64,000 bases of DNA. Source: Turritopsis dohrnii. Lineage: Eukaryota; Cnidaria; Hydrozoa; Anthoathecata; Oceaniidae. The notes below the pieces were generated by a model. It ran no database searches. It saw nothing but the letters and a program-made list of their open reading frames with translations, and had not been told where the DNA came from. The stretch covers positions 248,001 to 312,000 of the forward strand of contig BQMF02000044.1 in the NCBI GenBank assembly GCA_027922465.2. The letters run 5' to 3'. Shown piece after piece: positions 22,801 through 33,735 of the stretch (positions are counted from its first letter, which is position 1; each line of letters starts with the position of its first letter). The position numbers and the translations under genes were made by a program.

Positions 22801-24105
22801 ACGTCATTTCCGCAACGTTGCTTCAACGTTGTATTTGCATCCGTTGAAATAACGTTATTGATCCAATGTTGTATCAACGTTGATTTACAAACGCTGCATC
22901 AACCTCACTTTTCAAACGTTGGTTCAACGTCGAAATTTCTTCCGTTGAAATAACGTTATCGATCCAATGTTGGTTCAACGTTGATTTGCAAATGTTGTAT
23001 CAATGTTAGTTTTCAGACGTTGTTTCAACGGTGAACATAACAACGTTGATGAAACGTCATTTCCACAACGTTGGTTCAACGTTGTATTTGCATCCGTTGA
23101 AATAACGTTAAAAGATACAATGTTGTTTCAACGTTGGTTTTCAAACGTTACATCAACGTTGCAATTTCAACGTTGATTAAGTGTTGGTAATTATTCCGTT
23201 CATCTAACGTTGCCAAAACAACGTTGAACCAACGTTGAAAAAACGTTTGTCGAATCAACGTAATTTTTACAACGTTGAGCCAAGGTTGATTATAGGTTGT
23301 CGACCGACCGACCATAATTCAACCAAAATTCAACGTTGAAATAACGTCGCGTGCCCATTGGGTAGCCTCATAAAATCAACAAGTGTTCACAAGCTTTGCC
23401 AGGCTAATTTTTTCTCCATCTTTGACAGAGCTCGAATTAAGGATGTTTGAGTTATAGGGATTCGACTCTTTCCTCAAATTTGAGCGGTAAATCGCAGTTT
23501 TGGGATGGCTTTAGAGACGTGAACATTGATTTTCAGAGGAACCGGTGATCGTAAAAAGTAATTTTACTTTGTTTCAGTCTGATCGATAGCTCAAATTCGA
23601 TGAAAGCTAAATCGCCTTAAAAATGGAATATTGCAACCGAGTAAATGGACTGCAATGTTTTAAAAATCTGTTTTCGCATCTCGGAACGTTATTGCGAACA
23701 AAATTGTTTTTCATACACCACTGCTGAATCTCGTATAACACTTGTATCGATTTCAATGCACATCTATCAACATTAACAGTTTCTGAGATAAGAAGCTTTG
23801 CAATGATTGTAAAATTGTTGTACTGTCAGCATATTTTAAAATAGTTTACAATGTTGACATATACAATGATGTTTATTAATTATTCTTTACTTTAGGCAAT
23901 GTGTTATAAACAATATTGGCAATGTGTTTTTCCTCCAGCAAGCCCTAGACCATCAGCTGGCACTAGAACCTATAACCCGTCACGTCACACTGGAACCTTT
24001 AAACCCTCGGGTGGCTCTGGTACCCACAGAACTGGCGGAACTCGTGGCACGAGAAGTCCTCATTGTCTAGATCAATTAAAGAGCTGTTTGCGCAAAAGGT
24101 CCTAA
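19834..24105 (+). CDS. Peptide gene B: secreted acidic-pro/basic-mature C-x6-C peptide
   Basis: Exon 1, 19834-19938, is joined in phase 0 to exon 2, 23896-24105 (104 residues). Exon 1 encodes MNIITLLAIACCVVFVVG (signal peptide), HEEEEETR and a KR site slightly further on than in the other copies (TKRSSHK). Exon 2 has CYKQYWQC, a basic low-complexity region with PRPSAGTRTYNPSRHTGT, then CLDQLKSC and the end LRKRS. The family is not recognised. Dibasic sites and acidic/basic halves suggest a propeptide that masks a cationic mature peptide until cleavage by a prohormone-convertase-like enzyme. The 3957-base intron is unusually long because it contains the inverted-repeat element 20948-23362. Donor GTGAGT and acceptor CTTTACTTTAG are shared with other copies. 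Confidence 0.85.
20948..23362. mobile_element. 2.4-kb inverted-repeat transposon built of CAACGTTG arrays, in gene B intron
   Basis: The ends CCCAATGGGCACGCG (20948) and CGCGTGCCCATTGGG (to 23362) are exact inverted copies flanked by TA on both sides, a clean transposon signature. Both halves are arrays of the palindromic word CAACGTTG and variants. The left half repeats in units of about 160 bases (21010-21440) and the right half in units of about 250 bases (22570-23340). The centre (about 21440-22550) is unique and contains the zinc-finger ORF at 22043. No transposase is visible, so it is probably mobilised in trans. Confidence 0.9.
22043..22222 (+). CDS. 59-residue zinc-finger ORF inside the CAACGTTG transposon
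   Basis: An ATG-to-TAA frame of 59 codons starts MKDMVFTCNICKRTFESLRG and continues HNIHYVSC, giving CxxC-x9-H-x2-H with a further Cys four residues on, a C2H2/C2HC-type finger. A basic segment (KRKDRNYNTRLNR) and an acidic tail follow. Single fingers of this style (xxCNICxRTFxSLRGxxxH) occur near the N-terminus of proteins from metazoan transposons. It could be a remnant of a longer transposase or a short DNA-binding product that recognises the element. The centre of the element shows no other coding sequence. Confidence 0.6.
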   Translation: MKDMVFTCNICKRTFESLRGHNIHYVSCKRKDRNYNTRLNRSSITLEDVTEMETNTMSS

Positions 24106-24349
24106 GGCTTTCCATCTATTTTGTTGTTAATATATAAACAAACGTAACAACCGCAACAACATTTTTTCGCGTGTCATCATTTCGTTCTCCCAGTTCTTTA
24201 CATGGCCTGTTTGACCCGGACAAATGTTAAAAACATATGCTGAACAGGATTATAGTTGAGATTTAAAGATTCATATTTGAAAGCTATACTTGAAGCAACT
24301 TATAAAGACCCTTTTTTATGTAAATTATTGTAGGCAAAACTTAAAAACA
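24106..24349 (+). other. 3' untranslated/flanking region of gene B
   Basis: It shares blocks with the flanks of C, D and E: TATATAAACAAACGTAACAAC, CCCAGTTCTTTACATGGCCT, TTTGACCCGGACAAATGTT and GTAGGCAAAACTTAAAAACA. The shared sequence stops at about 24350, where the LINE begins. Confidence 0.7.
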
Positions 24350-27300
24350 TCTTCTTTTTTTCTTCTTTATTAAACTACTAGCATACAAACACAGATACAG
24401 CTACAAAAACAAACATCTAAGAATTCCCGCCCCCCACAAGGCGCTCTAAGCGATATCGCCAGAGAAGGGAATCCGAAAACAAATAATTAAAATTAAAGAA
24501 AAAAATATATATATCAAATATATAAAAAATATGAAGAAAAGAAAAGGGAAAAAGAGAAAAATAAAAATAGAAAATGCTTATTTGTGCACATTATAATAGA
24601 TGCGTTCTCAATATACAATGGTCCGCTGAATAGATTAGAGTCGCAAAGATAACTAATGACAAAGTTCATAATGTTGGAATTTACTTCCTTTGTGATATTA
24701 TTATCACCAAAAGAGTTCTAGTTTGTAGGAAAATATTTATGTTTAAGGTTTGGAGGTTGTCAAATATATTAATTCTTTAGTTTGAAAAATTCCAGCATTG
24801 CAAAAGGTAATGTTCAGTTTTTTCAATTTGGTTCAATCTATATGTACAATAGGGATCAACAGTATCCATAAAGCCATGTGCCTAAATTTATGCTCACGCA
24901 GGTACTAAAACCAACCCTTAACCGAGTGAGAAAAATGAACCCAACATGGTTATTCACCCTAAAAGTCGGTTGTGCCTTAGGTCTCAAAAAATCAAAAAGA
25001 GCACGTTTAAAACTTGAGATCGAAGGGAGGTTCCTTATACGACTATCCAGACTATTCCACTGTCGTATACAATAAAGAGAAAAAATACAATATCTTTCTG
25101 TACGGGCTTCCATAGGATAAATAGGAGGTGTTGATCTCAGATTGACAACAGCTATATTCTGAGGTGGCAGATAATCAAGTAAATATTGGGGAACCATACC
25201 ATTGAATATTTTATAAAAAAAGAATAATCTTCTGCGCTAAACCTTCGACCAGCCAGACTTTCAAGACCAAGCTCAGAATATAGCTTTTCTCACGATGCTC
25301 CCCGGAAACAACCTGTTATAGCATTATACTGAATAGATTTTTGACAAAAAGTAGCATTATCTGGATAGTTGTATATGATGTCTCCATAGTCCAAGTGAGG
25401 CCTTACATATGCTTCATATATAGTCAAAAGTGTGTTTCTAGGTAAAAATCTACGAAGCCTATTAATGAGACATATGACTTTTGTTCGCTTTCTGAAACTT
25501 CTGACTAAGATGCTGAACCAAAAGTTAGCTTTGCATCGAAAATAAGACCAAGATGTTTATGATTGTCAGAATTAGCAATTGCAGTGTTATTAAATGAAAT
25601 AATAGGAACATTAGTAGGAACTTATTTCTTCGTAAAATAAACTTCAATCGTTTGTTTTGAAGGATCAGGGTTAAATAGCATTTTCCACTGATGAGTCCAC
25701 CAACTAAGTCTTTGTAAATCACTGTTCAGTTTGCCTGCACTTTATAGTGGATCTAAAACTACTGAAAGTAACGATGTATCATCAGCAAATATTTTGGAGC
25801 TGACTCAAGACTGTTGGGAAAGTCATTAATAAAGATTAAAAACAACAGAGGACCTAATATTTAGGCTTGGGAAACACCAGCCAAAACTTGCTTCTAAATT
25901 AAATCATGCCCATTTAAGACTAGTCTCTGGAAGCGGCCATTGAAGAAATCTTTCAAAAGCGACAACAAGGAGCCATGGACTCCATAAGAATTTAACTTGT
26001 ATAGCAGTCTATCTTGCCAAACCCTATCGAAAGCCTTTGACATGTCTAAATATGCACCACGGCTGTCTAAGGTTGGATTAGCGCAAAACTCTCTAAATAT
26101 ATCATGCGTTATGGACAACAGTTGAGACACACAAGAGTCACCCTTTCGAAAGCCAGATTGGCAGGAAGAAAACTAACTATTTTTTTCAAAGTAACCATAA
26201 AGTATATCATAGATACATTTTTCAAAAAGCTTACCAAACACCGGCAAAAGAGACACTGGTCTATAGTTTTTAACAATGCTTTTATCTCCCTCTTTGTAAA
26301 CAGGAACAATGCTACCTTTTTCCAGTTAGCTGGAAATTTTCCAGCCGTCAGCGAGAAACGAAAGATATTAATAAGTGGCTCGACCAAAGACTCCTCACAG
26401 ATTTTGGTCATACATACTGAAATACCATCCCATCCGTGGGCCTTGTTGACATTTCAACCTCGAATATAGGCCAAAAGTTTAGCCTCATCAAAATTAATGG
26501 AACCTACACGTGTGTTTGAGACAAAATTAATAGGTAGTATGACGCTGTCGGTCTCAATAAGAGAGCATTGAGAAGCAAAAAAAGTGTTAAAAATATATGC
26601 TTTTTCAGAAGTGTCAGTAACAATGATGTCACTGGCATTTCGTACGGGAGGATTCCATAGTGATTTGCGATTACGAAATAGCTGTTTTGATATTGACCAG
26701 TATTTCATAGGACCAGTATTTGGATCTGATAATTTGTTGCTAAGTTTAAAAAGGTGGTTTTTCCTTGGCAACAATAATAGCTGATTTGCACCTAAATGTA
26801 ATTTCGGGCAATAATATTGCGATCATTTTTGTCATAATGTCTGTAAATTTTCTTGAGGATCATTTTCTTTATCTCAGGTGTCATCCATAAGGCATCCTTA
26901 TCTTTAACAGTTATGACTTTATTAGGAACAAAGTTAGAAAATATATTAGTAATACACTCAGTAAGGAAAGACACTCTACCATCAACGTCTATAGGCCTGT
27001 AAAAGCCTTTTCCCAATTAATGTTGATAATGGAACGTTTAATGATATTAGGGTCAGCCCTCGGAAAGTCCCATATTCTGCGCTGGTAAGCTTGTGGGAAC
27101 GTAACTTTGAAATTAAATTTAGCATAAACAAGCTGATGATGACATCAAGGAAACAAAGAAGGCAATACCCCTGATTCAGATGTAACACCCTTTGTTGATG
27201 TAAAAATGAGATCGATACATGAAAGAGAATTTGGAAGAACATGCGTGGGCTCATCAATGATTTGATATAGGTTATGTTGAGCTGCTGAATCAGCAATGTC

Positions 27301-27500
27301 ACTTTCCTGGGTATTAGTAGTATCACCTGCCCACCAGTTAGAGTTTCGAGCACTGAAGTCACCAATGAAAACAAACGGAGTAGGAGAGCAATTATTTATT
27401 TTAGTGACTGTTTCTTCCCATTATTGCTTGAACAAAGAGAACTATTCCAAATCTTGACTTGGCGAACAGTAAACACAACAAAAAACGGTTACCACGCGTC
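24350..27500 (-). mobile_element. Degenerate LINE (endonuclease plus reverse transcriptase)
   Basis: Read on the minus strand from about 27400: endonuclease remnants (frame 27374-26982, shifted), a linker (26774-26454, NHLFKLSNKLSDPNTGPMKY), RT motif A at about 26050 (LDMSKAFDRVWQDRLLYKL), a decayed motif B (ILGPLLFLIFIN, about 25850-25810, with a stop beside it), motif C FADD near 25785, and the C-terminal end with LTRLRVGFS near 24930. Several frameshifts and stops make it inactive. The left end at 24350 is T-rich on the + strand, as expected for a 3' tail, and abuts sequence that continues uninterrupted in gene C's flank (38060), so this is the insertion point. Confidence 0.85.
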
Positions 27501-27529
27501 TTAATTTTGCATACGAGACATTCGTCTAA

Positions 27530-27845
27530 AAAAAGGTTAAGCAAAATTTAAGCAAAGAATCATGGTATAATATTATCATTAGCAAGGCTTGGATACAGCC
27601 ACGGTTGGTCATATCACCAAGCTTGTGTTCAAACTGACATATATTTTCCTTTAAGGTGGGCACATAAAGTGCGAAACTACGTGCAGCGATGGTGCTGTGG
27701 TTAGTACTTCCGAGTGCTACCCGCGCTTGTGTCCAGTCATGTCGTATCTCAATATTCCACTCGATTTTCTTGAATCTCAAAATCGATTTCCTTGAATCTC
27801 AAAATCTATTTTCTTGAATCTCGAAATCGATTTCTCTTAATTTCA
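27530..27845. repeat. Copy of the 16.9-kb SINE-bearing repeat, then 23-bp tandem repeats
   Basis: 27545-27730 matches 16890-17080, including the A-box-like GATGGTGCTGTGG. From 27761 to 27845 about four copies of a roughly 23-base unit (TTCTTGAATCTCAAAATCGA) follow. Confidence 0.7.
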
Positions 27846-27872
27846 CGATCGATTTAAAGATTCTATAAATTC

Positions 27873-27959
27873 ATGGTGACGATCTTATTTATCGTACACT
27901 TCGTGAGTACCATAAATAATGGTACTCGCGAAGTGTAAGATAAATAAGATCGTCACCAT
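27873..27959. repeat. 87-nt near-perfect hairpin
   Basis: The left arm starts ATGGTGACGATCTTATTTAT and the right arm ends with its complement. The 41-base arms pair with two mismatches around a five-base AAATA loop. No other copy is seen in the window. It may be a tiny foldback element or a hairpin-RNA gene; sequence alone cannot decide. Confidence 0.85.
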
Positions 27960-29379
27960 ATTATTATTATTCTTAATTAAAGTAAAGATCGCCTTTGCTT
28001 TATGCGTTCTGTGATATATCATTTTCACTACCCACGAGGTGCTTTATGCAAGAACTGATACTGAGAATTCCTTTCGCGCAATGGATGGGAAAGTAGCCAG
28101 ACGCTATCAAAAAGTTCAATATTGATTGGAATTACACGGTAACTTTTAACAATAACTAGTGTTTTGGTATTGTATGCTGTCTTTTATTAAGTGAAAAGGA
28201 AGCCCTATGTTCATAAACAATATTGTCAAACGTTACATGAAACACATAAAATATATTACACTTGATGTTCAATAAAATGAAATGGCAACACAACAAGATC
28301 TGTATCCATTTTCATATTAGATTATTGAAGAAGAATAGTGCGAAGGAAAAGTATCTGAATATCTAGCTATCATCGCTAGTTTACTGATTACTTAACTACG
28401 TTAAAAGCACAGACGTTTATTTAATCATTAAAATAGAAAAGTAGAAACATCAGAATCAGTGGAATCATGAATCTAATAAAAATCAAAGAAAATATAATAA
28501 ATATAAAATTATACCAAAACCTTCTTGCGTAGTCTCCCACGAGAACTTTTTAATCTTAAATGTATGGCTTTGAGTTCATTCATCTTCATCAACATTGAAG
28601 GTGGCAAAGGCATGCCTTTTAATAATCTTTGATCCCGTGATCTCCTTTCAAATTTGAAAAAAGAAGCTCTTCATTTGAAAAGGAACCCATTATCAACTGC
28701 ACCACACAGTCGATGAAGCTGTGAGCGTTGTGGCATGTGGCATGAATGACATGGACCTGAAAGGAGCAGCGCCAGGCAATGTCGCAACAACTGGATCACA
28801 AACCAGATAATGCGGAACTAGCCTGTGTTGCACCAGCCACATCACCAGTCGCCCCGTCATCGATTGTTACACCAACATCACTCAATTCGAGATTGAAATC
28901 GTCGAAAAGCAAAAGGAACTTGTTGATCCTTGCCCAGTGAATGTTCGGTGTTTTCTTTGATTTCATTCAAAGAATGTATCACAATTTGCTGTAAATGTGT
29001 CTGTGTATTTTGTTTGTTCAAATCTTCTCTATAATGGTCTCTATTTTTTCTTCTACAATTTTAAGGGCTTCATCCTTCTCTTTGTCTGTTTGTGTGCATG
29101 CATCAACTCGTTTACCCACACCCAGATATTCTCCATACGACAATATAGATTGTACAGGTTTTACCTAGAAAAATCAGAAAGATTTCTTCAAAAATTCGTT
29201 TTCAGAATAGAAAATTAATAATGAACCTATTTTCAGTATTTTGAAGAACCTCATTGGATTGATCATACTTGGGATCATTAAAAATAATTACAAGAGATCA
29301 TCTTTTTGCACATTGCAGGATACAAAGGACACAGAAAAAAGGATAAAATCTGCCGTTCATGATATCCAGAAAGTCATAA
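27960..29379. other. Spacer with possible decayed coding sequence
   Basis: No gene is recognised with confidence. Around 28720-28930 the sequence is less AT-rich and open on either strand for short distances (plus strand: ACVAPATSPVAPSSIV then LNSRLKSSKSKR; minus strand: FLLLFDDFNLELSDVGVT), broken by stops. This may be an old coding relic. Confidence 0.3.
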
Positions 29380-30404
29380 CATAATTAATTAATTTTGAAG
29401 ACACTATTGTGCTATGAAATTCGATATGTTCATCTGAGGTGGGTTCGCTGATGTCGGAATTCTACAAAAATATAATATATAATAGAATAGCATTATAAAA
29501 GAATATATAATAGATATTTTTCTATTGTCATATCATTTAGATAAGTTAAACCAATTTCGAAAGAACAAATAACTGGTTAAGAAATTAACTTAAATCGCAA
29601 AACCATAATTTTGGATACACTTAAAATGGTGGTGTAATGTGAACAACAGATCAGATAACTGAGGAATTCATAACCAGTTATTTCTTCTATGGACTTAGTG
29701 ATAATAGCTGGATACTAGAAAGTCTTGAATATTTAGCTATATATTTACCAAAGCATTTGAGTCTACAGGTTCATCCACAAAAATTCAATAAGATAGGTCT
29801 GTGATAATAATACGCTTGTAACCTATGTTTGAAACTTGTTAGAAATAATTAATTTTTATTAACTAGTGAAAACCAGTATCGGATTTTTATATATTTGATC
29901 CCTAGCCTTTAAATGAGGACACATACAAAACCAATCTTATTAACCAACCTAACTACTTACATCTTCCATTTTCCTTTTTGGCCTCAATTCCAGCTTCTTT
30001 TCATGCTCGCTTAAATCTTCTTTCGAATCTACATCATCACAATATGTAGCTAATTTAGTTCTCGCAATCCGCCCCATTCAAGGACGTACAAAATAAGTAA
30101 GATTTTCATTTATAAGTTATCTAGGGAGCTACGGTACATTACCGTTACTTGATATTTATGAAGATTCTTTGATAATGTTCATCGAAGACTTTTTTTGTAA
30201 TTGATAATACATAAAAAGTTTACCTCCCAAAGCAAGAATTGTCACTGTATAATTATGCCCTATGTGAATGACATGGCATACACTGTCGATTACAACATCA
30301 CCAGAGATTGTGGAAGTTGCATGGAAGTTGCATAAATAACTCTCATGTATATTTTCCAGCGAACAAGGCTTTCTCGATCTGGAACCCCGAATGTATCTGT
30401 TCAT
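29370..30404 (-). CDS. Possible exons of an unrecognised minus-strand gene
   Basis: Three protein-like segments lie in order on the minus strand. One at 30404-30225 ends ...SVCHVIHIGHNYTVTILALG before GTAAAC. One at about 30080-29964 starts MGRIARTKLATYCDDVDS, continues acidic/basic, and ends MED before the donor GTAAGT. A third, after acceptor TTTTTGTAG at about 29465, reads NSDISEPTSDEHIEFHS and runs to a stop near 29368. The last two join in phase 0. I do not recognise the protein. It could be a fragment of a host gene or of a transposon. Confidence 0.25.
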
Positions 30405-31145
30405 TGAGCGGAGTAGTGAAAATGACGTCTTCGTTCGAATCGAGCATGTGGCAGGGGTGTAGCCAGCATTTTCGTAAGGTCAGTCAAAACAAATTAGTGT
30501 ATGGGCGAATTCGAAGCGCGAAGCGCTCCGCCTTTTAAGCTGGGGGTTATTTTTTGCGTTATTTTTGCTATAGAAGCGCCTGAAGCGGGCTAAAAATAGT
30601 TATGAAATCGGGCTGCAAATTGAATAATTTTGATCAAGATCCACAATGAAATCAAGGCGGCAGCTATTCAGAAACTACATCACAGTAGTACTCGCCTCGA
30701 TTTCAAAGTATAAATTAATGACATTTGCGTGTAGCTAACTCGAATTTTTTTCTTTTCGGCATACATTGCATAAACTTCCGTGCTCTCTGGTCCACTTCAA
30801 ACTTTTTACCAAGGCGTGCTTTGGGGTTTTTAACAATCTTCGTGTATTGGAAGGACTCAACAACTGCCCTCTTTTAAATTGCGTTGGTAGGATATTTGCG
30901 CATTACCGAAATTTGTGTTGCAAGTTTGAAATTTATGGGAAAAGTACCAACGGAAGCCATGACATTGCTATCTTCAACTTTTTTTTTTTTTTTTTTTGTA
31001 GAAGATACAAATTTTTTTAAACTAACACAGAATACATTGATTGACCGTTATATAAAATTAAAAGTATTTTCTCTCTATTTACAATTGTATAAATATATTT
31101 TTTTTTTTTAATTATTATTTTTTTTGTTATTGTCTATTCATTCTT
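30405..31145. other. Spacer, nothing recognised
   Basis: It contains a self-complementary GAAGCGCGAAGCGC stretch near 30511 and two long T-runs (30979-30998, 31098-31110). Short frames are unsupported. Confidence 0.4.
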
Positions 31146-31840
31146 TCAGACCCCATTGGCTAAGGTCATATCTAGTGCGATGCTATCACCAGATAGCGAC
31201 GTCCCGTTAGGGTTGCTTTTGATCGTTCTTGAACCACGCAAGCACAATAAACATGATCTCATCAGCGCAAACGATAGCTTTATCCGCACCCACGATATGG
31301 TAACCGAGAGTTGTTCAGTTTTCTTTTCGGCAATCATTTTGCATAATCGAGTGATAAATGAGGTGCATTCACGTCCCATTCCTCCTTGAATTGTAAATAC
31401 GAGGGGTGTAAAACTACCATGTTCGATGTTGAGGATACGCTCACAATATGCGTTTTTCTTTTCTCTCTCGTTTTGCTGGTAACACTTCTCCAGACTTCGG
31501 GCTGAGTACCTAGAGGCGCTTGGGTCAAACACCCTTACGTCAAAAAATGCCTTTTGGCCTCTCACCCAAAAGTCTCTTGCGCTGACATCCAGTCTTGCAT
31601 CATCGCCAGTTCTCGCTTCAATATGATCTCCATTCAGCGGTGCAAGTGAAGGTTCGATTGCTACATCTTTGCATACCTCTGATAATAGAGAGGCACACAA
31701 GTCGCGTACATCGTTGTGGCGGATGGTTACAAATCCTCCCTTTTTGCAGCTCATACTGTGTTGCACGCTGAAGACCTGGCCACAGCTGCATGTTGTTGGT
31801 AGTTAAGAAACTAGGTCCGTAGAATTCGAATGTTGAAATT
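31146..31840 (-). mobile_element. 3' end of an RT retroelement with restriction-like endonuclease-type tail
   Basis: On the minus strand, a zinc-binding start (CSCGQVFSVQHSMSCKKGGF) is followed by VTIRHNDVRDLCASLLSEVC. Next come ARLDVSARDFWV and AFFDVRVFDPSASRYS, then EREKKNAYCERI, and a C-terminal part with VFTIQGGMGRECTSF. The D...DV+V pattern resembles PD-(D/E)xK nucleases. Proteins ending this way follow an RT domain in a retroelement family common in corals and sponges. Only the tail is present; the RT half of the same family lies at 61780-62640, as a separate copy. Confidence 0.75.
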
Positions 31841-31929
31841 CTAATCACGCAGCAACATTTTTGTGTATGCACTTTAAGATCGCTAACATGCTAAAAGCAA
31901 CAATTTTGCTGAAAGTATGATCGAGTCGA

Positions 31930-33735
31930 CATTGACACAGATGATGTTGCAGAATCAAATAAAATTGATGAATTTATTTTGGTCAAGTGTGGGTGACAGC
32001 ACGGCCCAGACAAATCGTGCTGTTCAAATTACTTCTCTCGTCCAACTGTGGAATTTACTAGAAACTTAATGAAGGAACTAATGACAGAAGAAAAGACGCA
32101 GTCATTTTGTCGTTTTTAATAACATCACGCGCACCCAAAATCTTGTGCGACTCCACAACATACATGCGCTACTCCGCTTATGGTTATCAAGTTTGTAGAG
32201 CAACATTTCTTTTTATGTTCGATGTATCGCTAAAGAAATTCGCCAACCTATGCAAACACTACGACAATCATGGTATTCAACCTCGGATACATGGCAACAC
32301 CAAGCCAAAAAACACATCGGATACATGGAAACACCACGCCAAAAAAACACACACAACTTCGACACAAATCAGCACCTGAAGACTTTTATTGAGAACTATG
32401 CCAAAGAACGTGGTGTTATTCTACCCGGGCGGATACCTGGCTGCAGGGACGCATCTGTCACTCTACTGTCATCAGTCGAAACGAAGAACCACATATGGTT
32501 ATTTTACAAAGAAACACGCATAAATACAAACATATCATGTCTCATATACAACATTCACACTTCTATGAAACAAGCTAGCACTGTCGATAGTTGTTGCTAA
32601 GCCTTTAAACGACCTTTGTGCAACTTGCCAGAGCAACAACAGTACGATTTTCCGTAGTGTAAACATGTCAATGGAGGATAAATCTGCACTAAAAGAACAA
32701 TTGAGCCATTTAGAAAACGCCAAGAAAGAGTTGGATTGTTACAGAGATCAATGTTCATTGGCTAACCAAGATCTCCAGAAAAGAGCAAATTACATCAGCC
32801 AGTCCAAAAACGCACCTTGTTCATATGCTGGTACTGCTCATTACAGCTGGGATTATGCGCAGCAGTTACATTAACCGCAAAATCCATTTCAACCAGGTCC
32901 AATCTATTTCAAAACGCCAAGGAAATGCAACGTCTTTGGTATATGCAATGATGGCACCAACATCCAAACAACATACCTAATAGATGAAATCGTTCACACT
33001 GGTAAGGGAGTGAATGCCACCATTTCTTATATCTACGATTGTTTCCAGGAGTATGGAACAGGCGAACAAATAGAAAACATACATGCAGATAATTGCCCAG
33101 GTTAGTAAAATGAACACGTCAATAGACGTGAGCTCACAGTGGGTTTCTATGGACTGTCACATCTAAAGTCACATCTAAAAAAAAAGATCTTATTGCTTAT
33201 TTTATTTAGGTTAGAACAAAAATAATTTCGTATTGTGCTGCCTGGTGTGGCGAACATTGGTAGGACTTCACCAACAGATTGAATTTTCCTTTATGGTGGT
33301 AGGACATACCAAGTTCAGTTGTGATAGGTGTTTTGGTGTTCTGAAAAAGAAAACATCAGTAACTGGTCTCTTGACTTTGTATGATATTGCTCGCTGGTTG
33401 CGACAATTCTGGATCTTGCAACAAAGCAAAGCTAGTGGATATACATAATGGCAGGGTGCTTGTACCAACATTCGACTGGGCAATGATGGTTTCAGAGTAT
33501 TTCCGAAAGGTTGACAGTATAACCTCTTTCCATCACATGGTACAGTATATTGCCTGAAAACCTTGGATTCTGAAGCAGTGAAAATCAACATTCTGAAAAA
33601 GAAAGAAAGCAAGACACCAGACACAATACAACCACATGGGTTTACTGATGCCAGGAGAAAGTACTTTATATGAAGAGACAAGACCATTTTGTGCCGAGGG
33701 AACAGAAGATGTTGTCACACCCAAACCATAGTCTT
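31930..33735 (+). pseudogene. DUF7869-type transposase-like pseudogene
   Basis: Fragments of one protein appear in order. An N-terminal part lies near 31990-32100 (QHGPDKSCCSNYFSRPTVEF). Next are YGYQVCRATFLFMFDVSLK (32180-32290), FIENYAKERGVILPGRIPG (about 32380), LNDLCATCQSNNSTIFRS (32600), a coiled segment EDKSALKEQLSHLENAKKEL, GPIYFKTPRKCNVFG, and IENIHADNCPG. After an intron (33101 to about 33209) it resumes with NKNNFVLCCLVWR and GHTKFSCDRCFGVLKKK, and ends near EDVVTPKP. This is the order of the DUF7869 proteins that are widespread and often repetitive in invertebrates. A TAA in place of Tyr (about 32872), a TAG at the start of the second exon and several frame changes show it is dead. 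Confidence 0.75.

Noticed and set aside
20948..23362. CRISPR-like or centromeric satellite reading of the CAACGTTG array
   Set aside because: Units are variable, unspaced, and bounded by exact inverted ends with TA duplication, which fits a transposon.
30070..30085. ARTK stretch after MGRI as a histone H3 tail mimic
   Set aside because: A four-residue match in an uncertain exon is too short to mean anything.
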